Of a stretch of DNA of 33,385 bases, positions 14,949-22,042 are shown piece after piece. Source of the stretch: Candidatus Gottesmanbacteria bacterium. GTDB lineage: Bacteria; Patescibacteriota; Microgenomatia; UBA10105; UBA927. Each line of letters opens with the position of its first letter. The stretch's first letter is position 1. Both the position numbers and the translations under genes were made by a program. The notes beneath the pieces were generated by a model. It made no database searches. It worked only from the letters and a program-made list of their open reading frames with translations, and was not told the origin of the DNA. The stretch lies in NCBI GenBank assembly GCA_016199185.1, contig JACQHE010000057.1:1-33385 (forward strand), given 5' to 3'.

Positions 14949-15499
14949 GATGGCGAGGCCAGCGATAGTTTTAACTATTAACAAACTGGCCCGTTTTAAG
15001 ATCCCGTTTTACCTTATCGTAAGGATATACTCTGCCATTAAAGGCAATGAAAACCCCCTCTTTAACCATGTTTATAGCACCGATTGCGATGCCGAGATTG
15101 AAATCTGCATCAGAATTAAAAAATCGCTCTGGTCGCATTGCACCAGTTAAGATAATGGCTTTACCTTTGATGTCACCGAGTAGTTGAGCGGTTTCAATCA
15201 TAGTATCCGTTCCATGCGTAATAACGATTTTGTCAGCATCGGTGCTTAAACATGCCCCACGGATTTTGTTGCGATCTTCGTCTGTTAAATCAAGACTATC
15301 TTTTTGTAAAAGCGGTAAAATTTCAAAGTCAAAGAAGGGGCTTATGTCTTCAAGAATACGTTTCACCGCAGGTGCGGTTATTTCAAAGGCATATCCTTTT
15401 GTTAAACGAGGGTAGTCTTTATCAATAGTCCCGCCGGTTTGTATAAAGAGTATTTTCATAACGTGTTTATTTTACTAGCTGGCCTCGCTTTCGCATAAC
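14942..15499 (-). mobile_element. asparaginase cassette with terminal inverted repeats
   Basis: The left end (14942-14963, GTTAGGCGATGGCGAGGCCA...) and the right end (15478-15499, ending CGCATAAC) are inverted repeats matching at 19 of 22 positions. They enclose the short asparaginase gene and little else. The outer boxes are of the GTTAGGC/TAAC type; the inner GCTGGCCTCGC is specific to this unit. No integrase or transposase gene is in the window. Confidence 0.45.
14971..15459 (-). CDS. asparaginase-like protein, N-terminal domain only
   Basis: The 162 residues match the N-terminal catalytic domain of type I/II L-asparaginases: FIQTGGTIDKDY with the nucleophile Thr near residue 10, and VITHGTDTMIETA with the second Thr-Asp pair. 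LTGAMRPERFFNSDADFNLGIAIGAI follows. Full-length enzymes have about 330 residues and a second domain completing the dimer; here the chain ends after the first domain with KTGQFVNS. Short stand-alone proteins of this kind occur in many bacteria, so it may be a complete gene rather than a fragment. The reaction would be hydrolysis of Asn or a related amide; activity is unproven. It lies on the minus strand within inverted repeats and is probably transferred cargo. Confidence 0.85.
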   Translation of the reverse strand: MKILFIQTGGTIDKDYPRLTKGYAFEITAPAVKRILEDISPFFDFEILPLLQKDSLDLTDEDRNKIRGACLSTDADKIVITHGTDTMIETAQLLGDIKGKAIILTGAMRPERFFNSDADFNLGIAIGAINMVKEGVFIAFNGRVYPYDKVKRDLKTGQFVNS

Positions 15500-15579
15500 T
15501 CGTTTCTGGGCGAAATGAGTGTTGATTAATAGCGTAATATAGCTTTACCGTAATTTCTGAAAATCGCGCCACGCAAGTG

Positions 15580-15585
15580 TATACT
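15580..15585 (+). promoter_or_regulatory. -10 promoter element of murC
   Basis: TATACT preceded by TG, with 7 bases before the murC ATG at 15593. CTGAAA at 15557-15562, 17 bases upstream, is a weak -35 candidate. This restarts transcription of the dcw genes after the island and again predicts a leaderless mRNA. Confidence 0.55.
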
Positions 15586-15592
15586 ATACGAT

Positions 15593-16879
15593 ATGACCAG
15601 AGGTTTTTCAAAGATAAAACGCATCTACTTCGTGGGCATAAAGGGAGTTGCCATGGCAGCGTTGGCGGTGTGGGCGAAGGAGACAGGAAAGATTATCGCC
15701 GGAAGTGACGTGGGGGAGGAGTTCCCGACGGATGAAGAGCTTCGTAAAGCAGGGATTGCCGTTCACGAAGGGTTTGACGAAGCCCACTTCGTGGCCTTCA
15801 AACCGGATCTGGTCATCTATACCGGCGCGCACGGTGGTCGGGATAATCCACAGGTTCAGGAGGCCATGAAACAGAAAATTCCGTCGCTCCCTCATGGCAA
15901 GGCGTTAGGAATGGCGATGGAGGGTAAGCGGCAAATTTCCGTAGCCGGAAGCCACGGGAAAACGACGACGAGCGCCATGATCGCCACCATCCTGACCCAG
16001 GCCGGTCTGGATCCCTCCTACGCCATCGGATGTGGTTCTATCCGTGGGCTTGGTGCCGCCGGACATGCAGGGAAGGGTGAGTGGTTTGTAGCAGAGGCCG
16101 ATGAATATGTGACGGATCCCGGCCATGACCAGACCCCGAGATTTCTGTGGCAAACGCCAGAAATACTTGTGGTTACCAACATAGACTTTGATCACCCGGA
16201 TGTCTACGCTGACCTTACGGCGGTACAACAGGCTTTTGTAGCATTACAAAGGAAGAGTAAATTAACCATCATTAATGCAGACGATCCGGCAAGTTCAGTT
16301 CTTCGCGGCGCCCAACGCGTGATTCTGTTCGGGCATACGCGGTTACCTGATGTTTCGCTTCAGATTTTTGGTGTACACAACATGCTTAACGCCGCCGCGG
16401 CCTTCACGGCATGCGAAGCCATCGGTATTGCGCGGGATGTCATTAAGCGCGGGCTTGAGCGCTTCGGCGGCACGAAGCGTAGGCTTGAGAAACTAGGAGA
16501 AGTGCGCGGAGCCGTTATCTATGACGATTATGCACATCACCCCAAGGAAATCCAAGCCACCATTGCTGCGATTCGGCAGCAGTATCCAAGCCGGCGCGTG
16601 ATCATCGTTTTCCAACCACATACCTACTCACGCACGAAAGCATTACTGACTGATTTTTCGCGGGCGCTTGTGAAGGCAGATATCGCCCTCGTGACGGATG
16701 TCTATGCCTCCGCCCGGGAGGCCCAGACAGAGGAGGGGCTCGTCCAGCGGCTGGGCGGTATCTATGCTCCCACAAGAAACGATGTCTCCGAATGGTTGGA
16801 AAAAGAGCTTAACGAGAATGACGTGATAGTATTCATGGGTGCGGGAGACATTTACCAGTGGGCGAGGAAGATACTATGA
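15593..16879 (+). CDS. murC: UDP-N-acetylmuramate--L-alanine ligase
   Basis: MurC adds the first stem-peptide residue, usually L-Ala, to UDP-MurNAc. The 428 residues contain the N-terminal UDP-binding domain (IYFVGIKGVAMAALA, then GSDVGEEFPTD). The ATPase domain follows (SVAGSHGKTTTSAMIATIL at about 116, EADEY, VTNIDFDHPDVY) and then the C-terminal domain (FGGTKRRLEKLG, YDDYAHHPKEIQATI, FQPHTYSRTKAL). The YAHHP and PHTYSR blocks are diagnostic for MurC/Mpl; the biosynthetic MurC is preferred because of the dcw context. Unlike MurE here, domain 1 is complete. The gene has its own promoter and its stop forms an ATGA overlap with the inserted DUF3800 gene. Confidence 0.93.
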   Translation: MTRGFSKIKRIYFVGIKGVAMAALAVWAKETGKIIAGSDVGEEFPTDEELRKAGIAVHEGFDEAHFVAFKPDLVIYTGAHGGRDNPQVQEAMKQKIPSLPHGKALGMAMEGKRQISVAGSHGKTTTSAMIATILTQAGLDPSYAIGCGSIRGLGAAGHAGKGEWFVAEADEYVTDPGHDQTPRFLWQTPEILVVTNIDFDHPDVYADLTAVQQAFVALQRKSKLTIINADDPASSVLRGAQRVILFGHTRLPDVSLQIFGVHNMLNAAAAFTACEAIGIARDVIKRGLERFGGTKRRLEKLGEVRGAVIYDDYAHHPKEIQATIAAIRQQYPSRRVIIVFQPHTYSRTKALLTDFSRALVKADIALVTDVYASAREAQTEEGLVQRLGGIYAPTRNDVSEWLEKELNENDVIVFMGAGDIYQWARKIL

Positions 16880-17658
16880 GAAAAATTAAGGACGAGGTAA
16901 ACTATTTTTTTGTAGACGAATCAGGCGATCCGTATTTTTATAACAGGTACGGCAATTATATTGTTGGTACAGAAGGTTGTTCAAAAATTCTTATACTTGG
17001 GTTCATTAGGACCGGAAATCCCAAAGAACTTCGTGAGGCAATAGTTAAAATAAAAGATGAAATCAAAAATGATTCGTATTTACAGGCAATTCTTTCGTTT
17101 AGAAAATCCCTTAATTATTTCCATGCAACTGATGATTCTCCGGAAGTTCGAGAGAAGGTTTTCAAAACAATTGTCGGTTTAGCCTTCAAGGCCGAATTTA
17201 TAGTTGCCAGAAAAATTGAAAGCGTCTTTCGTTTTAAACATAAAGGGAAACCCAATCTTTTTTACGATGATCTAATAAGCAAATTATTTCAAAATCAACT
17301 CCATGCATCAAAACAGAATGTTATTTATTTTTCTGTTAGAACGAACAGGGCGCGTCAAATTCCTCTTGAAGAAGCTATACAAAAAGCAGTTATCGCTTTT
17401 GAAAATAAATGGAAAACGAAAGTTGAATCGGAAATAAAAATCTATCCGCAAGCTCCGCAAGCCGAACCCTGCTTGCAGATCATTGATTATATTATTTGGA
17501 CGGTTCAAAGAGCTTTTGTTAAAAAAGAAACGAGGTACCTCGATTATGTAAAAAACAAAGTTTCTTTAATTGTGGATATATACGATTTTGAGAATTTTGG
17601 AAAGAACTATTATACAAAGAAAAATCCTTTAGACATAAACAAAATAAGTCCTCTATGA
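16876..17658 (+). CDS. DUF3800 family protein inserted between murC and murB
   Basis: This 260-residue protein starts with the DUF3800 hallmark FFVDESGDPYFYN, carries acidic positions further on (LFYDDLISKLF; QIIDYIIWTVQRAF) and matches the family length. DUF3800 is an RNase H-like predicted nuclease family of unknown cell role, often in mobile or defence regions; that is general knowledge, not seen here. The gene is visibly richer in A/T than the mur genes on both sides and uses many AAA, ATT and TTT codons, which suggests transfer. It fits the operon exactly: ATGA overlap with murC at 16876, and its own stop sits in an ATGA at 17655. The ATG at 16876 has AGGAAG upstream; an in-frame GTG at 16858 is less likely. 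Confidence 0.82.
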   Translation: MRKIKDEVNYFFVDESGDPYFYNRYGNYIVGTEGCSKILILGFIRTGNPKELREAIVKIKDEIKNDSYLQAILSFRKSLNYFHATDDSPEVREKVFKTIVGLAFKAEFIVARKIESVFRFKHKGKPNLFYDDLISKLFQNQLHASKQNVIYFSVRTNRARQIPLEEAIQKAVIAFENKWKTKVESEIKIYPQAPQAEPCLQIIDYIIWTVQRAFVKKETRYLDYVKNKVSLIVDIYDFENFGKNYYTKKNPLDINKISPL

Positions 17659-17722
17659 CTAGTCCGCCTTGCGGTGGAGCACGGCATGAAGCCGAATATC
17701 ATCAAAAAGGACTTATTATGGG

Positions 17723-17759
17723 TGTGAAGAACTTCACAACCACACATAGTATATACAAT
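17723..17759 (+). promoter_or_regulatory. dyad and -10 element upstream of murB
   Basis: A perfect dyad TGTGAAG-aa-CTTCACA (17723-17738) overlaps TTCACA, a possible -35. A TACAAT (17754-17759) lies 15 bases downstream. Together they look like a murB promoter with an operator, placed between the inserted DUF3800 gene and murB. If used, the mRNA would start near 17766, so the start codon would be the ATG at 17772. Confidence 0.35.
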
Positions 17760-18743
17760 ATGTCAAACAAAATGCAAATTAAAAGTTCAAAAGAAGGGTT
17801 CGTCTCCTTTCAACAAAACGTGCCGCTTTCACCGTTTACGACGCTCAAGATCGGCGGTCCTGCAGACTTGTTTTACGAAGCTCGAAGTGTAGAGGAGTTT
17901 GTTGCCGCGATAGTCAAAGGACGAGGGATGAAGGCTCCGGTCACCATCTTAGGCGGCGGGTCCAATATTCTTATCGCAGATGGCGGAATTCGTGGATTAG
18001 TCGTCAAAAACAATACGGGTGCGATCACGATCCGTGGCATGAAGGGCACGTACCAGGGGGGTGAGGCCAAGGGCAAGGTATTTGTCGAGGCAGATTCCGG
18101 TGTGGTATTCAATAAGCTCGTTCGCTTTACGGTGGAAGAAGGGCTTGGGGGACTGGAAGCACATCTGGGGCTCCCCGGCACCGTGGGTGGCGCGATATTT
18201 ATGAACTCCAAGTGGACCAAACCAGAGGCGTACGTGGGAGACGCCGTCTATCAGGTGACTATCCTTACGCCTCGGAACGATATCAAGGTAGTGGACCGGT
18301 CATACTTCCGGTTCGCCTATGACGCGAGTATCATCCAGAAAAGCGGAGATATAGCGCTGCGCGTGGTATTTGCGCTCACACCGCAAAACAAGGAAGATCT
18401 GTGGAAGGTTGCCAATCAAAGCGTCGCGTATCGCAGAGAGAGTCAACCACAAGGAGTCAAAAGCCCGGGGTGTACGTTCCGTAATATCTCCAAAGCCGAT
18501 GCTGTAGCAGTCGCAACCCCGGGCCACACGACGTCCGCCGGGTTTCTCGTGGATCACGCGGGGCTCAAAGGGGCAGCCGTTGGGGATGCCCAAATTTCTC
18601 CGATTCATGCTAATTTCATCATCAACAACGGACGAGCCAGCGCTCGCGACGTGGTAGAATTGATTGAGCGTGCCCGGGCCAAGGTGAAGAAACAGTTTGG
18701 GGTAGAACTTGAGGAAGAGATTGTACGGTTAGGAGAGTTTTGA
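17760..18743 (+). CDS. murB: UDP-N-acetylenolpyruvoylglucosamine reductase
   Basis: MurB reduces the MurA product to UDP-MurNAc with NADPH and FAD. FAD-binding blocks are present (NVPLSPFTTLKIGGPA, ILGGGSNILIADGGIRGLVV, GLGGLEAHLGLPGTVGGAIFMN) and the catalytic region reads YRRESQPQGVKSPGCTFRN. The proton donor position, Ser229 in E. coli, is a Cys here (PGCTF), a known alternative. The final ELEEEIVRLGEF holds the second acid residue. The start is uncertain: ATG 17655 (ATGA overlap with DUF3800), 17718, 17760 and 17772 are all in frame. The family sequence begins after 17772 and residues encoded before 17760 look unrelated, so 17760 or 17772 is preferred. One base separates it from murA. Confidence 0.93.
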   Translation: MSNKMQIKSSKEGFVSFQQNVPLSPFTTLKIGGPADLFYEARSVEEFVAAIVKGRGMKAPVTILGGGSNILIADGGIRGLVVKNNTGAITIRGMKGTYQGGEAKGKVFVEADSGVVFNKLVRFTVEEGLGGLEAHLGLPGTVGGAIFMNSKWTKPEAYVGDAVYQVTILTPRNDIKVVDRSYFRFAYDASIIQKSGDIALRVVFALTPQNKEDLWKVANQSVAYRRESQPQGVKSPGCTFRNISKADAVAVATPGHTTSAGFLVDHAGLKGAAVGDAQISPIHANFIINNGRASARDVVELIERARAKVKKQFGVELEEEIVRLGEF

Positions 18744-18744
18744 T

Positions 18745-20085
18745 ATGGATACATTTATAATTTCTGGCGGAAAGCCATTGCACGGTGAGGTGAAACTCGG
18801 CGGTGCCAAAAATGTGGCGCTCAAACTCATGGTGGCAGGCCTTCTCACGGATGAACCCCTTATCATCCATAATGTTCCGGATATCCGCGACGTTGCGATT
18901 ATGCTTGAGGTGCTGGCAAGTCTCGGTACCACGGTTGATCGCAAGGGGAGTACGTTGACCATCCATAACGGTCATGCACGTCAATTCCAAGTGCCTCTGG
19001 ACATCGGTGCCCGGCTTCGCACGTCTTCGATGGTCATCGGGCCGCTTCTCGCCCGCTTTGGCCGCGCGATGATCCCCAACCCCGGCGGATGCAGGATCGG
19101 CGCCCGTCCGATCGACCGGCATATCGAGGCGCTTCGTAGCATGGGAGCCGCGATAGAATATCATTCCGAGGACGGATACTTTTATGCCACTTCGCCCGAG
19201 GGGCTGCGCGGCACGAGCTATGAATTTACGAAGAACTCGCATACCGGCACGGAAACCGTCATTCTTGCGGCAGTGCTTGCGGCGGGAACGACGGTCATTA
19301 AAGGAGCGGCAGAAGAGGTGGAAATCGATGAGCTTATAGCCCTTCTCGACCATATGGGCGCGCGGATACGACGGAGTGCGCCTCGAGAAATTACGATTGA
19401 AGGCGTTTCATCCTTGCGCGGCACGCAGTATACGATTATGCCGGATCGCAATGAAGAGGTGACGTTTGCTATAGCGGCAGCTATTACCGGCGGCGATATT
19501 ACCGTTATAGGATCCCAGCGCCAGCACCTTTCGGCCTTTTTCGAAGTGTTTGCAGTTGCCGGCGGTGGATACGAAGCGATTGATGCCACGAAAACCCGTT
19601 ACTTTCGACAGAATAAAATCATTTCTGTTGACGTTCTAACCCAACAGCACCCCGGCTTTATGACGGATTGGCAGGCGCCCTGGGCTGTCCTCATGACCCA
19701 GGCGACGGGTACCGCGACCATCCATGAAACGGTATTTGAGAACCGATTCGGGTACGCAGAGGAACTCAAAAAAATGGGCGCCCAAATCGAACCATACGAC
19801 CCCGACGTTGCCAATCCGGCAGGTTTTTACAACTTCAACTGGGAGGATCATACGCCTGGAGATTATCACGCCATCCGTATTCATGGCCCGACTACGCTCC
19901 ACAACGCCATTCTCACAATGAATGATCTTCGCGCGGGCGCGACGCTCGTGCTTGCTGCCCTTGCCGCCCACGGGCAAAGTGTCCTCCATGGCGTGGAGCA
20001 CATCGACCGGGGATATGAGAAAATAGAAGAGCGGCTTCGCGGGATGGGAGCCGTCATTGAACGGGTGAAGGAGGAAAGGGTATGA
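18745..20085 (+). CDS. murA: UDP-N-acetylglucosamine 1-carboxyvinyltransferase
   Basis: MurA transfers enolpyruvate from PEP to UDP-GlcNAc, the first committed step of peptidoglycan synthesis. The 446 residues have KLGGAKNVALKLM near residue 17, with the Lys-Asn pair that binds substrate, and the flexible loop PNPGGCRIGARPIDRHIEAL near residue 112. The Cys is present, so the enzyme has the residue that fosfomycin attacks. HTGTETVILAAVLA and PDRNEEVTFAIAA follow in the usual order. Length is slightly above the typical 420. It starts 1 base after murB and overlaps the GlmU-like gene by 4 bases (ATGA). Confidence 0.95.
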   Translation: MDTFIISGGKPLHGEVKLGGAKNVALKLMVAGLLTDEPLIIHNVPDIRDVAIMLEVLASLGTTVDRKGSTLTIHNGHARQFQVPLDIGARLRTSSMVIGPLLARFGRAMIPNPGGCRIGARPIDRHIEALRSMGAAIEYHSEDGYFYATSPEGLRGTSYEFTKNSHTGTETVILAAVLAAGTTVIKGAAEEVEIDELIALLDHMGARIRRSAPREITIEGVSSLRGTQYTIMPDRNEEVTFAIAAAITGGDITVIGSQRQHLSAFFEVFAVAGGGYEAIDATKTRYFRQNKIISVDVLTQQHPGFMTDWQAPWAVLMTQATGTATIHETVFENRFGYAEELKKMGAQIEPYDPDVANPAGFYNFNWEDHTPGDYHAIRIHGPTTLHNAILTMNDLRAGATLVLAALAAHGQSVLHGVEHIDRGYEKIEERLRGMGAVIERVKEERV

Positions 20086-21317
20086 AAAAAGATCTTGTTG
20101 CCGTCGTCCTTGCCGGCGGCGAAGGCAAACGCTTTTGGCCGATTACGACGGACAAAAATCTTTTCCCCTTTTTTGGGAAAACATTCTTTGAGCATGCGAT
20201 TGCTCATTCTTTACCGAAAGAAGTTTCTCGGGTGGTTGTGGTCGCCAACGAGGATAATGCCCCGTTTTTTCAGTCGTTTACGTTTTCTGTTCCCCACGAC
20301 GTTGTTACCCAAAAATCTGCCAAAGGTATGTCCGATGCAGTGTTAGCTGCATCAGCAAAACTTCAGGGAGCGAGCTTGTTAATAGTGATTGCTGATGTAT
20401 TGGAAGATGGTTCAGTATTTCGGAGAATAGTTAAGCGAGGATTATCCGAACGAGTTTTTGGGGTGATTGCCGGGTGGAAGCCTGATACGTACTATCCGGG
20501 GGGATACCTGGCATTGAAAGGAAGTAAAATTCTCGGAATTCATGAAAAACCTGGACAGGGTAACGAACCGAGTCAATATGTGAATGTTTCAGGCCATTTT
20601 ATTGCCCACGCCGGTAAACTCGTTGCAGCGATTCGTGGGACCCGCAGCGATGCAGATGACCTATACGAAAAAGCAGTAACGTCGCTCATGCAGAGCGAAG
20701 AATTTGTATTAGAGCCTTATGACGGTCCGGTAACATCTCTTAAGTATCCATGGCATGTATTGGATGTGATGGATGTTTTATTGAAGGACATCTCGTCTCA
20801 TCAGGGAAAGAATCTTGAAATACGTAACAACGTCGTGATAGAAGGCAATGTGACGTTTGGCGATAACGTAAAAGTTTTTGAGAACACAAAGATCGTAGGG
20901 CCGTGTTACATCGGCGAGAACACGATTATCGGCAACAACAATATAGTGAGACACAGCCACATCGGTGCGGGCTGTGTGACGGGATTTAACACCGATATCA
21001 CCAGAAGCTACATCGGCGATAACTGCTGGTTCCATAGTAATTATATCGGGGATAGTGTGATTGAAGAAGACGTCAGCATGGGGTCGGGGACAGTGTGTGC
21101 GAATTTACGACTTGATAGGGGAGAAATAGCTTCGGCTATCGGAGACAATCGGATGAATACCCGACGGACCAAACTCGGTGCTCTGATTGGGAAAAACGTT
21201 CGCATTGGGGTCAACACGAGCTTCATGCCTGGTGTGAGAATCGGCAGCAACTCTATGGTTGGGGCAGGATTGGTAGTCAGTCGTGATATCTCGGACGCCA
21301 GTAAAAAACTTCTATGA
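20082..21317 (+). CDS. GlmU-like nucleotidyltransferase with beta-helix acyltransferase domain
   Basis: This 411-residue two-domain protein has an N-terminal sugar nucleotidyltransferase (VVLAGGEGKRFWPIT at 8-22) and, from about residue 245, a left-handed beta-helix. The helix is made of hexapeptide repeats (IGENTIIGNNNIVRHSHIG, SNYIGDSVIEEDVSMGSGT). The HSNYIGDS block resembles the GlmU segment that carries the catalytic His of the acetyltransferase. With murA directly upstream, the likely job is making UDP-GlcNAc from glucosamine-1-phosphate, though a glucose- or mannose-1-phosphate enzyme cannot be excluded. The canonical GTR in the signature is GKR here. It is linked to murA and to the hydrolase gene by ATGA overlaps. 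Confidence 0.8.
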   Translation: MKKDLVAVVLAGGEGKRFWPITTDKNLFPFFGKTFFEHAIAHSLPKEVSRVVVVANEDNAPFFQSFTFSVPHDVVTQKSAKGMSDAVLAASAKLQGASLLIVIADVLEDGSVFRRIVKRGLSERVFGVIAGWKPDTYYPGGYLALKGSKILGIHEKPGQGNEPSQYVNVSGHFIAHAGKLVAAIRGTRSDADDLYEKAVTSLMQSEEFVLEPYDGPVTSLKYPWHVLDVMDVLLKDISSHQGKNLEIRNNVVIEGNVTFGDNVKVFENTKIVGPCYIGENTIIGNNNIVRHSHIGAGCVTGFNTDITRSYIGDNCWFHSNYIGDSVIEEDVSMGSGTVCANLRLDRGEIASAIGDNRMNTRRTKLGALIGKNVRIGVNTSFMPGVRIGSNSMVGAGLVVSRDISDASKKLL

Positions 21318-22042
21318 ATCGTTCTGCGGTCGTCATTCTTCACGGGTGGGGGTTGTCAGGGGAAACATTTACTCCGCTTGGCGGTGAATTGAAGAAATGC
21401 GGGTACCGCGTCTGGGCGCCGGATATGCCGGGATTTGGGGATGCCCGGAGGCCGGAGAAGCCGATGTCCCTTACAGACTACGTGAAGTTTTTGGATGAAT
21501 ATCTGGAAAAGAACCGAATAGAGCGTCCTGTTTTTATCGGACACTCCTTCGGTGGGAGAGTGTCGCTTAAATACCATGAGTTGCATCCAAATAGTGTTCG
21601 AGCACTTATTTTATCCGGAACACCTGGATTTACCCCGATACCAAAGAAAAAACTTCTGCTTTTTATTGCTTTGGCGAAAATCGGGGGATTTTTGTTTTCA
21701 ATTCCTCCGTTTCATCTCTTTCAGGACGCGGTAAGACGGTGGTATTACTATGTGGTGGGGGCCAGAGAGTTTTTTCGAGCGCAGGGGGCCATGCGGGAGA
21801 CGTTTAAGCAGATTGTGAAGGAGGATTTGGTTGCTGCCATGGAGGCCGTGGATATCCCCACGCTCCTTCTTTGGGGTGAATACGATATTATCGTGCCCGT
21901 ATCCATAGCCGAGCGTATGCACCAGGTGATCGCCGGATCAGAGCTTATTGTCATCCCCGAAGCCGACCACGGCGTGCCGTTTAAACAACCGGAGGTTTTC
22001 ATTTCCTACGTCTTACGCTTTATGAAAACATGGAAACTGTGA
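21314..22042 (+). CDS. alpha/beta hydrolase
   Basis: This 242-residue alpha/beta-hydrolase-fold protein has the oxyanion segment HGWGLSG at the N-terminus, the nucleophile elbow G76-H-S78-F-G-G, an Asp in LLLWGEYDIIVP and a His in EADHGVPF, so the catalytic triad is complete. A mobile cap region lies between about residues 115 and 165. The substrate is unknown; esterases, thioesterases and haloperoxidase-like enzymes share this sequence pattern. Its place between the GlmU-like gene and murF, with an ATGA overlap on the upstream side and a 13-base overlap downstream, suggests co-expression with precursor synthesis, but no cell wall reaction can be assigned. Confidence 0.85.
   Translation: MNRSAVVILHGWGLSGETFTPLGGELKKCGYRVWAPDMPGFGDARRPEKPMSLTDYVKFLDEYLEKNRIERPVFIGHSFGGRVSLKYHELHPNSVRALILSGTPGFTPIPKKKLLLFIALAKIGGFLFSIPPFHLFQDAVRRWYYYVVGAREFFRAQGAMRETFKQIVKEDLVAAMEAVDIPTLLLWGEYDIIVPVSIAERMHQVIAGSELIVIPEADHGVPFKQPEVFISYVLRFMKTWKL

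Noticed and set aside
14950..15150. Plus-strand 66-codon frame across the end of the asparaginase gene
   Set aside because: It lies opposite the clearly conserved asparaginase sequence and has no domain or ribosome site.
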